Assembly (NCBI GenBank): GCA_009746045.1
Contig: RPFO01000225.1
Coordinates: forward strand, 701,001 to 765,000
DNA from: Mesostigma viride
Lineage: Eukaryota; Streptophyta; Mesostigmatophyceae; Mesostigmatales; Mesostigmataceae
Reading direction: 5' to 3'
Length of the DNA stretch: 64,000 bases
Of the stretch, positions 21,924 through 33,067 are shown one piece after another. The notes beneath the pieces were generated by a model that was given only the letters and a program-made list of their open reading frames with translations, was not told the DNA's origin and did not search any database. The translations under genes were made by a program, and so were the position numbers. Each line of letters starts with the position of its first letter. The stretch's first letter is position 1.

Positions 21924-24217
21924 CTATCCCCTACCCCGGGACCCAAGCCCATGGGCAGGGCTACTACTCCCGAGGAGCGGTGGGACGGGAGGCCGCCTCG
22001 CCCGACCACCCGCCCTCTTCCCCCCCTCCTCCTCTTCGTCAGCCCCCTCCTCGTCGTCATACTCGTAGCCAGCCACTGCCTGCGTTTGGCCGGAAGAGGA
22101 GGACTGTCGCCGCGCCTCAATCTCGTTGACCGCGCGCAACACACCCTTGGTAGAGCTGGTCGCGGGTGGTCGCGGCTGCTGGTACTGCGTCGGGACCTGT
22201 CTGGCGTGCTGCAGGCGAGCCGCACGCTCACCCGCGTTGCGGGGTCGGTCCCGAGGACCGGAGGAGTCGGGGCGGCTGCCGAAGGCCGGGCCGGAGAAAC
22301 GAACACTGGGTGTCCCTTCTCCTGTCCCACGACTGGCGTTCTTGCCCCGGAGCTTGGGGCAGTCGCGCTTGAGGTGCCCCACCTCGCTGCACATGAAGCA
22401 GCGCGCCTTGCTAGCGTCGATCGCGTTGACGCCATGGTCAGTGTAGCCCTCGTCAGGGTCGTCGAGGTACTCGTCCTCCTCCTCGCCGGCGAAATCAGTG
22501 GAGTACATCTGATTCACCCGTCGCGGGGGAGCAGGTCTGAAGAAACGGCGCACTGAGGGGCACGCCCGCGAGCCACTACGTCGGCCACCTGTAGGAGATA
22601 CCTCTGGATATTCAAGATGTCCCACTCTTCCCAAGGGACATCAGCATAGTGCTTGAATACCTCGTCCTGCAGCTCAGGACAGAGTGCCTCGATGAACCTG
22701 CTCTTGTACTCGTACCAGGTCATGTCAGCCAGGTAGGCGGCGCTGGACTCGAACTTAGACAGAAACTCGCGATATGGGGTGGTCCCCTGGCGCAGCTTGC
22801 TGAAGGCCATCCGCTCGTGGAGTGTAGCATCTGGGGGCACCAGCTTGCGACGCACCGGTCCATCAGTTCCGCCAAGGTTTGCGGGTATGACTGGGACGCG
22901 ATGCTCTCACAGTTCAAGATGCTTATCACCGAGGGGTCCATACAGGAGTTAATCACGAGCAATCAGATCGCTGGTGGCCAGCTGCCAGTTGTGTGATTGC
23001 GCCAGATGGTATACTGCCGTCGCCACATGCGTCCCCATTCCTCTACCTCGCGCGGTTTCATGTCCGCGTGCAGCTTGGGTACATTCTTGAAATTGGGCAT
23101 CGGTGGGGCCTTTACCGCGGCGGTGACGGGCCCACCGACGTCTACGTGGGGGATATCGCCGAAGGTGGGGGGCTGCGACCGGGGGAGAGAGCTGGATCTG
23201 GGCGGCGTACCATGAGTCCGCCGCACCTGGACGGATGAGGGGTGTTCGTACCCCGGGTCATCCAAGGCCACCCTGCTGAAGCTGAGGTTGCCAGCAGGCG
23301 CAGGCGAGGGGACCGCGCTTTGGTCAAGCACCCGTGGGCGCTGCGGTTGAGGTGCCGGGCGCTGGACTGGCGTGTGAGTCTCCTCGTCTCTGGTGGTGAC
23401 ACTGCTCCTGGTCTCCCCTGGGCTGGTCCGTGGTCTATGAGTACCAACGGGCGGGCCCTGCGTGACAGTTCCCTCGTCCGCCTCGTTAGTCCCTTCCAGG
23501 TCATCGAACTCGCCATCTGCCCCTGGGATCTCCCCTTCCTCATCCGAATACCAGAGCGCCGTGGGTAACAGGGACGTGCTGCCGAAGGACACTCTGCGTC
23601 TGCCCCGGTGTGTGGGGCCCGGTGGAGGTCCCTGGGGCCGCCCCCGACCTGCCCAAGGATGCGTTGGCCGCCCGGTGGCTGGCTGCTGATGGCGGTAGTG
23701 CAGGGTATCTTCATGCTCGTCCCCTGCTGCTCAGGATCCGATGGTGGCCATTGTGGTCTCGTCTGGAGTTGTTGTTGCTGTAACCGGGGTTGCCGTTGTT
23801 GCTGGGGTTGTTGCTGCTGCTGCTGCTGTGGTTGCTGCTGCTGCTGCTGCATGCTGTCGTTGCTGCTGCTGCTGCTGTTGCTGTCGTTGCTGCTGCTGCT
23901 GCTGCTGCATGCTGTTGCTGCTGCTGCGAGCCCCCCTGTAGTATCTCTTGGTCACTTCTGTCCTCTTCCTGCCTGGTCAAGGCGTCTAGATTGTCCCCAT
24001 CCGCTGGGGAACTAGATCTGGATCGTAGGGAGCCTTCCACAGGTCTCTCCATGACCTCACCTGTACCTGTCTCTACTTGGACTTGCGGTGGTACCTCTAG
24101 CCCTTCTGTACCGTGCTCGTGGTTGTCTACCGGTTCTATCTCTCTATTATCTGAATCCCTCTCCCTAAGCTCGTCTTCTGTCTCTCTGGCGTTCCTTGTT
24201 TGGTACCGTGTTGGCAT
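21924..24217 (-). pseudogene. gag: Ty3/gypsy Gag (element 2), polyglutamine-rich and frame-broken
   Basis: The ATG at 24217 starts MPTRYQTRNARETEDELRER. A (CAG)n/(CAA)n tract at 23760-23925 codes a long Gln/Ala run. The frame then changes several times (near 23700, 22965, 22860 and 22620). The parts still line up with element 1 Gag: a capsid-like helical region (ESIASQSYPQTLAELMDR, then VPPDATLHERMAF) and a zinc knuckle CFMCSEVGHLKRDC near 22390. It is homologous to the Gag of element 1 but clearly diverged. The repeat tract is a likely site of assembly error. Confidence 0.82.
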
Positions 24218-24344
24218 GGTGCTCGTACCGGTACCTTACACAGCAGGCATCACCTCCCCAGGAAGAAGAGAGAGAGAAAGAGCAACCACGTGCTATGGAT
24301 CTATAGATATAGAACCTAGTATTACTACCTAGTAATAGTATCCT

Positions 24345-24680
24345 CTACTGTTTGCTAGGGCCAATGGTCAGCTGAGAGAAGGTAACTGTAACTGCTGTCC
24401 CCTCCCCCTGACTGCTGAGCGTGGGTGGCTTGGAGCATTCACGTGTGATGTGCATCCCCTCAGGCAATGGCATGTGTTCCCTAACAAACCTATCTGCATC
24501 TGTAATGTTATCAAACCCTTTCCACTTAGCACTAGAGCCTTGGGACAATATCTTATCTTTAATGTGTTCCTCACAAGTCTTCCAGCTGTAGAATATAGCA
24601 GGTCTACCCTTATCCCCGTCGTGAGCTACTGCATAGTAAGGAAATCCAGACTGTCCACCCTTGTTTATTTTACGTCGGGC
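24345..24680 (-). CDS. ORF upstream of gag with RNase H1-type hybrid-binding-like domain (element 2)
   Basis: The minus-strand frame is open from a stop near 24680 to 24345. It contains FPYYAVAHDGDKGRPAIFYS, then WKTCEEHI, then KWKGFDNITDADRFV. These follow the RNase H1 N-terminal / Cauli_VI pattern more closely than the element 1 copy. The tail ends VTVTFSQLTIG, like element 1. No ATG lies in frame at the upstream end, so translation may use an upstream frame, a non-AUG start or a base missing from the consensus. The position between LTR and gag is the same as in element 1. Confidence 0.6.
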   Translation of the reverse strand, partial: ARRKINKGGQSGFPYYAVAHDGDKGRPAIFYSWKTCEEHIKDKILSQGSSAKWKGFDNITDADRFVREHMPLPEGMHITRECSKPPTLSSQGEGTAVTVTFSQLTIGPSKQ

Positions 24681-25424
24681 ATGTTACATCATAGTCTGGC
24701 AGCGGCTTGCAAGCAGGAGAGAAAGGGGAAACCCAGGCTACCTCTAATGCAGTGACCTTAAACAAACGAGGAGAGAGCACGGAGTGTAGCACAGCACACG
24801 CCCCCAGCCTTCCGCGGCAAAGGGGCTATACAACGATTACACGGAGGTAAACACCGTCAACACAGTCGGCAACAGCCAGACGGTATTCACCCCCACAACA
24901 GGTAAAACAACGAATGGTCGTCGTCCGCAACTTCCATTCGCACCAACGACATTCACACCCTATAGAGGCACAACGTATAACAAGAACCCCTACGCGTGCG
25001 AACCCGGAGAGGAAGCGAGCACGCCAGCTAGCCTTCCACAGGCATCGCTTGCAAAGAAAGGATCCTATCTAGGGGACGAACCATATTCGATGACGTTAAA
25101 TCCTCCTGAGCTGGCCGCCACCCGGTGTCGTTGAAGGCAAGCCCTGGCCGCCACTAGGTGTCGTTGAAAGCAGGAGAGCTGAACGCTATCGTTTACAGCA
25201 CCTCACCACAGGACTATTGCTAGCCCCGCCGAGTATCCCAGACTGGCCGCTTGCTGGCTAGGTCGTCGTTGAATCCCTTTACGGGCTGGCCGCCGACCAG
25301 TCAGCAGTCGTTGAATTCCGGAACCTCTACCTACGTCAAACTCAGCCTTGGTATCCTAATTGGCTCACTAACCCTCTCCGCGAGAGTTAGCTAACCTTTC
25401 CAGCACATTTCCTCCGATAACCAG

Positions 25425-26006
25425 TGTTACGTCCCAGCCCAGACACACCTAGCCTGAGCTACGTAGCGAAAGACCCTTCTTGCCGGAATTAGGAATAATT
25501 CAAGGTAGCCTAAAGTAGGTTGCGCTTCACGACGTGAGTCGTGAGATATCTGGCATCACGGCTTGATGCCAAGCTAATTAGTACACACTTATAATGGCTA
25601 GCAACACCAATACAAATGGATAATTGCCCCGGGCTCAATGTGTAGGCGTATTCGCACTTATCATTCATCAAACCAAGAGGACGAGACTCTCGTCCTCGGA
25701 CCAATTTAACCTAGGTTGATTGCGGCGCAGATACACGCCAATTTCCCTGGAACAATCCCAGCCAATCATTCCACGTAGGATCCGGGCCGACATCGACCCT
25801 CAACTACAGGATCCACGCCTAGAACTACGGACAGACTCAGAACTGGCGCGGCGCCACAGCACCGGCCCCTAAAAGGGCAACCCAGGACCAAAATAACTAG
25901 TCCAATTCACACAATAGCCAATGTCCATAAAACTCAGTACAACGGCCACAAGGCCTTAGTAATTTATTCCATTGTTACGTCCGACCTAAAGGGCCGGGAC
26001 GTAACA
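25425..26006 (-). repeat. 5' LTR of gypsy element 2, with adjacent primer binding site
   Basis: On the minus strand the 582-bp segment begins TGTTACGTCCCGGCCC and ends GGGACGTAACA, giving an 11-base inverted match at the termini. The site TGGTTATCGGAGG (25411-25423) follows one base inside and would serve as primer binding site. The leader 24681-25410 contains no gene. A second copy of the LTR is absent because the element is truncated at 18.5 kb. Confidence 0.65.
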
Positions 26007-26053
26007 AATGCTCCGCGACCCCCGGCAACGGGAGCACAAGTTTAATTAATTAA

Positions 26054-27771
26054 CTCGTCGTCTGTCCCAACTCAGTCCTAATAATAGGACTGAGTTGACC
26101 TTTTTCAACCGTGTGTAGTGACTAGGTGGGGGGTCCATCCAAGATGCTTAGATGTGGGTCTATGGAGTATTTGATGTCCTCTTCCTGGCAAAAATACTAC
26201 ATCAGTGAAAACTTGACCCAAACTCCTAAAAATTACATTGATGTATAGCACCGTCGGCGAATTTGCATTTTTGTGTGGAAGCATGAGTGGCAAAAATTGA
26301 ATAAATTCCATATGCATGTTAAAAAAATACAGGCATGTCAACAATATAGTTCTTGACCTGTGGCAAAAAACTGGACTCAATTTGGCCACTGGCACTGCCT
26401 GAAACACGCCAAATACTGCCAGTCCTATACATAGGACTGGGCCATGCTAGCAATTTGCAAGCATGTAAGTGCGGTCATACTACATAGTAGCGTGGCCACA
26501 AACCATGTCAATCAGCCCATTTCCCTTCAGGCATAATAGGAAAACATACTTGCATCATCATATTGCAGTTATATTGTACCTTAGTATGTGTGAAAGCCTA
26601 TGCATACATGTAGGGAATGCGTATGGATATGTAGCTACAAAGGGATGTATTATAAGTAATAACCACCGATATAATGGGTAGGTTAGTCACATTTAATTGT
26701 TCTTTACAAGAATGGACATGGATAAAACTGTATTACCTTGCCATGACATGGCCAAGATACCTGCTGGCACATGATGACAGTGGTTTATCACCATGATTTT
26801 TCACTCACCCGTATAAGCTTGACAGTACCCTTGACGCAGCCCATGACCACACAATCATGCAGTATGAACATAGCAAGAGAATAACTAACATCTATGAAAG
26901 TGTTTTAACCCATTCAGCACCTAAAACCTTGTACAGCCACGCTACGGTAAGGCAAATGCCTGGTAAGATCATCTAAAAAGATGGTTTTAGAGAGGGGCAG
27001 GCAACGGTCAAGAAAGAGCAGCAAGACTCAAAACTGACAGCGCATCGCAAGCTTAAACTCATGTAAGAATACCAAGAAACGATGAAGCAGCGATATTCCA
27101 GCTTTACCTGGCACGGCTGGCGTTACCTTGGCCCAGGCGGTGCCTGCAAAAGTGGCACTTTGCGGCACACAAACCATGACGTGACAGAGTGGTCGAAATC
27201 ATCAAATCTTTACTGCCACTAGACTTAATCTACGACAATACATGATAAAAGGTAGAAAGAAACCTATAAACCCTTCGATTTGATCCGGGAATCAATTGTA
27301 GTAATCCATTCCGTCGACCTGCCTAATCGCAGATTTTTCCAGCAAGAACAGTGCCGACACCCAGCAAATCGCATTCCCGCGAGGTTAAAATTCACTTGTA
27401 TCATCTTTAGGACATAAAAAATCTATTTCCTGGGTTTGGCCCGCAAAATCGTCCGAAAACGTAAACTGCATGCATGGGCGCAAGCCGCCATGGCTAGGTC
27501 GTGCATTTCCGGAACTCACGTTTCGCGTGAAAATGTACCCTTACCACCTGTACTTTCACCGTACGGTTAGACGCCCAAACCAAATCCAAAAAAATCCCAA
27601 AAATATGTCCAAGAAAGATCTTTTCACGTAGTATTTGAATAAATTTTGAGAAAAATTTTCTGCCAAATATTCCGACCGGGGCGAATTTTCTACAAAACCT
27701 CAAAATTAGGTCCTAAAATTAGGACTGAGTTGAACTCAGTCCTAAAATTAGGACCAGGGACAGACGACGAG
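26054..27771 (-). mobile_element. 1718-bp non-autonomous DNA transposon, copy B
   Basis: This copy has the same length and the same CTCGTCGTCTGTCCC terminal inverted repeat as copy A (72-1789), but it lies in opposite orientation. It is flanked by TTAA (26050-26053 and 27772-27775) inside a (TTAA)n tract. The few visible differences are single substitutions and AT-run changes, so the two copies separated recently. Confidence 0.9.
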
Positions 27772-28406
27772 TTAATTAATCCATCCATCAGGTTTTATAA
27801 TGCTCCGTGACTCCCCAACGGGCGGTAGTGTAGCCGCTATCCTCAGGGCATGCATGGATTGTTCGTCGGCCACAAGCCCTGGCATGCGACCCCAGCGACC
27901 ACCGCGGCCCCATGCGAGCGACTCCGGCCAGACGCCCCAGCTTAGGGGAATACAGCAGTAGTAGTGTAGAATAGTTAGTGTCGACAGTGGCCTTCTGTAC
28001 ACATGCACGCCTACTACAGGCACTATACCAGCTGACTCATGAACATTAATTTGTCATGTACATACACGGTGTGCCCATGACGCGCCACACACCAGATGAA
28101 GCCTAGCTTTATTAAATTTAGTTATGCTGTGACTACGCAGAGAGGTACTCTCTGCTGAGGCGCCATGCCTTAGCTTTTCGGTATATAGCCATGCATGGTT
28201 GTCTCCTTGATGCTGATCTTCCCCCCCCCCATGACAGGCTCCCCTTAGTTGGGTGTTGCTTGAGACTCTGGGGGTGCAGGTGCCCTGGTGAACCTCGAGC
28301 AAGTGTCGTTTACATTCCAACCCTTGCAGGAAGTAGCTTAGAATGTCAATTAAAAGCCATACGCCCCTTCAGTCTGGGATATGTGCTACATTTACTCCCA
28401 ACGAAG

Positions 28407-28650
28407 TTAATTAATTAATTAATTAAACTCGTGCTCCCGTTGGGGAGTCACGGAGCACCGAAGTGCTTTTAATCCCTAGCTGTGTGTGCACTACAGGAGA
28501 AAGGGCAGAGACCCCCAGTCTCCTTCATGCCAAAGGCATGCCACAGCTGCAATCGGGCGCGGCTAGCTAAAAGGACAGGCTAGCGATCCGGCAAACTGTG
28601 GGTGCAATAAGACCCATGTGAGCATATCATATAGCAAGGAGCGTGGGCAA
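28407..28650 (-). mobile_element. LINE-family 3' tail block
   Basis: Read on the minus strand, this block ends with the hairpin GTGACTCCCCAACGGGAGCAC followed by a (TTAA)n tail (28426-28407). The same block, including GTGGGTGCAATAAGACCCAT, recurs at 44136-44330. The hairpin-tail junction also occurs at 26007-26053 and, changed, at 15346-15398. It lies downstream of the LINE ORF1 at 28838-30204 on the same strand, so it is probably that element's 3' end. Confidence 0.6.
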
Positions 28651-28837
28651 GTAATCTGAACATAGCCAGGGCGTAGCATGGCTGTACTACTTAGAACTAG
28701 GCTAAGGCTATGGCTGGTTGTGTACCGTGCGTTGGCGGCACGTGACTAGGTGTGTTGGCACAGCTAGGCAAACATTCTAGGCATGGCTGCCTTAGCGACA
28801 GTGACTCCAATGGTTACAAGCTAGGGCTATTGCTAAT

Positions 28838-30204
28838 CTAGCCCGCTGGGGGCGTCCACATCTTGTGGTTGATCATCAGGTCCCCGCCCCTCCAGTACAC
28901 CTTGGGCTTCTGGGGGTCCTGCTTATGGCGGAGGTATTCCGGCCACAGGTCGCGTCGCTGCTGTTGCTGAGCGGGGGTTAGGTCGTCATCCAGCGTCCAG
29001 GTGAGGTCGTGCAACCGCTTGCGACGAGAGAGGAACCGCTGCTTATCCTCAGGGGAGAGGAAGGTGAGCAGGACTGGTGGGGTGGCCGCCTTGTCCCGTG
29101 AGTGGGGAAGGCGGTGGCACCCACGCAGTTCTACCTCACCTACCAGGCCCATGAGGGTAAGAAGCTGGTTCTTGATCTCGTCAGCAAGGGAGGTTGACGT
29201 CTCACCTGGCTTCTGGGGGAAGCGACGTAGCACCACTCGGCACTCGCGGCGAGCGCGATCGGTGACCTCCCGTTGCTGGGCCTGGCGGTGGTCCTCCAGC
29301 TCGACTGGAGCTTCGTGGCGATGGCGTCGGTGGTGGAGGCGGTCGCTGACCGCAGCAGGTCCGCGTAGGAGAGCGGGAGGTCACCAGCATCCTGCCGGGG
29401 TGGCTGGGAGGCAATGGTGGCCGTCTGCTCCGCTAGCTTTGGGACCTGTGTGGCCAGGGCCTCGGTGTGGGCGGTGATGGCCTCAAGCTTCTTCATGAGC
29501 ACGCCGCACTTGCCTTCCACCTGGTTAAGGCGAGAGACAAGTGCAGCATGCGTTTCCGAAGCCTGCGCCGCGGTGTGTAGCGCCGTGAACTGTGGTTGTA
29601 GCTTGTGGACGACCTTGGTTTCCACGTTGGAGACCCGGGCCTCGACCGTGTTGAGCGTGGTGTTCAGCGAGGTCATCTTCTCGGCCAGCGGCCAGGTCAT
29701 GTGCTCCTCCAGCACTGCGCGGATGTCATCCTTGCAGAGGGAGGAAGCCGATGGGGCTGCCGGCTGTGCGGGGGCGGGGGCGTTGAGCGCTCTGCTGATG
29801 TCGCCGAGACTGCGCTGGTAGTAGCTGGTCAAGATAAACAGGCGTTGGCGTGGTTCTTCATAAGTGTAGAGCCAGGACGTGTTGCGGTAGTCGATAGCCG
29901 CCCCCCCCTTCTGGGGCACGAAGAGCTTCCGTTCCTGTGTGAGGAACTGGAGGACCTCGACGACTTCCTGTGGCGACAGTTTCTGCCAGTCGAGGAGGTT
30001 GAAATATTTGTCGCCGGGCAAGAATAGGCTCCATTTGTGGCGGTCGTGGCATGGTTTCTTGGGCTCAGGCGAGGCGCTTGGCGAGGGTTTGGCGGGTAAG
30101 CCGGGCGGCTGAACAATGGCGAGGGCGAGGGGGTTGGGCTGGGCGCTGGGAAGCTGTGCCAGCTCCTTTTCCAGCCCTCGTTTTGCTTTGGTACTAGTCG
30201 TCAT
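28838..30204 (-). pseudogene. LINE ORF1-like coiled-coil RNA-binding protein
   Basis: The ATG at 30204 starts a 350-residue frame. It has a Pro-rich head, a globular part (DKYFNLLDWQKLSPQEVVEV) and a long coiled coil (LNTTLNTVEARVSNVETKV). A frame break near 29230-29300 leads to a second frame ending at 28838. That frame resembles the C-terminal domain of L1-type ORF1 proteins: FLSPEDKQRFLSRRKRL, then DDDLTPAQQQQRRDLWPEYL, then YWRGGDLMINHKMW. Such proteins trimerise and chaperone the element RNA. No ORF2 follows on this strand; the reverse transcriptase at 30.4 kb is on the plus strand. Confidence 0.6.
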
Positions 30205-30439
30205 AGCTGGTCACGTGCGTAACTTTGTCTATACTGCGTGGCAGCCGTAACCGTTTATACTGGCAAGTGCGTCTTAGAAAGGCGCATCGAATGCAAGTGG
30301 TCTGACCGAATTTGGGGCTCAGACGCAAAAGATCTGAACTCCGCCGTCAGCCATACCGCCGTCAGCCATTTTCGTAGCCATCAGGTCCCCCCTCTGTGCG
30401 GAGATACAACGAAGTTATGTTCCTAATTAATTAATTAAT

Positions 30440-31775
30440 GGATTGTACAGTGCACGGGGTGTGGCCGCTAGGTTGTGTCCTGTCCCCATATCTGTTCATT
30501 ATTGTCGTGGATCACATCACTGTGCGCCGGGCACGTGTGCGCTTTACTGCTCTTATTAATTAAGGGGTTCGAGCTAGCCCGGCTTGGACATCCTTAACGA
30601 GCGCGAACACGGCGGCGGGGGCCCTGGCTACCGCCTGTCCGACCTGATTTATGCGGATGATACCACCCTCATCACGCGCCCCGAGCACATTCAGACCTGG
30701 CTGGACTGTCTGGGCTTGGAGGCGCGGGCGGTGGGATTGGAGATTAGTGTCAAAACTGAGGTGATGGTGATTGGGGCTACCAGTCGCCCGCCGCGCTGCC
30801 GCGGCTGCTAGACGGGACGGAGGTCCCGTTCCGTGATTGCTTCGGCAAACTGCTGGGGAGCATGCTCCCCGACACCGCCGACGATGTGGACATCCGCATC
30901 CGCCTGGCCTGGGCTAGGCTTCGTTCGCTCAAACCTTACTGGCCCTCGAAGGGCCTGAGCGAGCACCGCAAGCGCATCAGTGCTCTTCAAGGGATGCTCG
31001 TCCTTACGGTGCTTACGTATACGGCGCCGAGGCTTGGACACTCACGGACACACTGGCGGCCAAGCTCGACGGCACGGCACGGTTTACAGTATGCTTCGAC
31101 AGGTCCTGAATGTAGGGTTTTCCTCGCATAGGTCATACTAGAGTCTTTGTATCAGGCGGTATGCCTCGCATTTCGGACGATCGAGATTAGGCAGCGTAGG
31201 ATAGCATTTGTAGGACATCTTGCTCGCAAGTCAGGTAGATACCGCCTTTGGTCTGGCCGGCCCCCGGCCAGCGGCTTGGCCAGCCAGGGCGGCACATCCT
31301 GACCTGGCCTGGCCCCAAGGACATTCCTAGAAAGCTAGGTAAACCTGGGCACCATATGAACTACATCCAGATGTTGCTGGCCGACATAGTGGTCCCAGCT
31401 CAGTTTGAATACCGAATTCACTCCCTCTCTCTTGCTTGGACTGCTATGCATGCAGAACAAGAAGATCGGTGGCAGAAGATATCAAGGAGACAACCAGCGC
31501 AGGCCAGAAATCGGGAGAATCCGGACCACATGGTAGCTAGCTATTGTCCAGGCTCACACGCCCCTGTGGGCAAGCCCCCCCCCCCAAAGCGGAAGGGGCG
31601 CTTTGCTGAGTACGTAGTGTAGGAGTAGTTAGGATTTGTCTAGACTAGATAGCTTAGAGTTAATTAGCTTAGTTCGATTTCGCGGCTTGCCACACCTCCA
31701 CCCACCCAACAAGGAATATGTGCTACATGATCTCCCAACGGAGTCATGTTATAATTATTTTTTTTTTTTTTTACC
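30440..31775 (+). pseudogene. LINE ORF2 fragment: reverse transcriptase core to C-terminus
   Basis: The fragment starts after a (TTAA)n tract with the palm phrase PYLFIIVVDH. After frame breaks it reads LSDLIYADDTTLITRPEHIQ, whose YADD box is at 30650-30661. The following stretch (30690-31130) is the thumb region with breaks. A frame at 31248-31622 carries the C-terminal RRQPAQARNRENPD and APVGKPPPPKRKGRF. The 3' untranslated phrase ATATGTGCTACATGATCTCC lies at 31715-31734. A T run (31758-31773) follows. It is 5'-truncated and broken. Confidence 0.75.
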
Positions 31776-33067
31776 GGATTGTATATCACAGAGGATCCTG
31801 GCGAATGCGCGCGCGCACGAAAAACATAGCAAAGCTGCCGGGGGATGACCATAGATAAGCAAAAACGGTAGAAAATTACGTGTGATCGAGAATGTGAGAA
31901 AAACAAATTAAACAGGGTACGCGGAGACCCCTGTACGTAGCCGCGGAATGTATGCCAGAGGTCAATACTAGCTAGTTAATCGACCCCTGGTTGTAGCTAT
32001 GCTGAAAACTTTCGTGTACCAGTAGTCGTCTGATGTCGCTAGATCGATCCACCCACCAGCAATGGAATACGTGCTACATGATCTCCCAACGGAGTCACGT
32101 TATAATTTGATTTAATTTTTAATTTCAACATAATTTAATTTTCATCGCTTGAGGAATGCATGGCGCGAAGACCGGGGAAGCCGCTCTACAAAACCATCGA
32201 TCACAACTTCGATCACATTTTCCCCAGCTGATTGAGAGAATAGATAGGAGAAATGAGGCAGCCCTTTATTAGAGTCAAGTTGAAAAAGATGTGCCTCTGT
32301 TGGCAGGAATAACAAGGTTTCATCATGCGTCCAGGCATAGTTGTCTCACTTCATCTAAAGTACCCAGCAGGAGCGGTTGGGCTCATTCTTGATCTGAAAG
32401 TGCACCCAGCTGTAGCCAAGCCATAACAGGCAGCTCAGATATCAAGTCACCCGTGGGCCTGAGGTAAGCTCAGCTGTCAAACACCAGCGGTATACATCAT
32501 GCCCTGGATATATCACTCCCTCGCCATATGCACGGGCATGTCACAAGCACTGCTCCAGACAGGCTAATCCCTCATGGATGCTGTCGCCTACAAACTACTG
32601 CAACGCATGTTGAAACTTGTTGCTCTGTACAGAAAATGCTGGCCAGTAAACAAGATCAATGAGACAACCATATGAAGATGTCCCACATGAGAAAAGAAGA
32701 TGTCCCACATGATGGTAGCTGCGAAGCTGGCATGTTGCTGTGTGTTTGCGAGGACAACAGCCTCGCACCATGGACAGCATCTGCACCAAGCAGTACTGCA
32801 AACCTCTCAGTTTACACAAGTCAAGTCCACACACAAACCAACAGCATCATACCGCCAGGCCCCGCCATGTGTGGCATGCTCGCGGCCAACAGATGGTTAC
32901 GGATTTACGGTGTATCCGCTTTGCTGCCATGCATCCATCGACAGATCTGTCCGATGGAAGCACGGCCCAAGGAACCTGCTGCAGAAAGTGCGTGTCGCAA
33001 CCATCGGCCTAAGGCACCTTGATACCTTGGGTCAAACACAGCATGCAACACATCGGTAGCTGGATGA
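31776..33067. other. Spacer with a second LINE 3' scrap
   Basis: A 90-base copy of the LINE 3' untranslated region (GTGCTACATGATCTCCCAAC at 32073-32092) is flanked by AT-rich sequence. The rest, 32140-33067, shows no coding pattern. It may hold the 3' untranslated region of the PPR gene that ends at 33068. Confidence 0.5.

Noticed and set aside
23708-24015. Cys/Leu-rich frames on the plus strand
   Set aside because: They are the antisense of the Gln-coding CAG/CAA tract in gypsy Gag.
72-27771. A single 27.7-kb element with 1.7-kb terminal inverted repeats
   Set aside because: Each 1718-bp arm has its own complete inverted ends and its own target duplication (CTAA and TTAA). They are therefore two independent insertions in opposite orientation, not the ends of one element.
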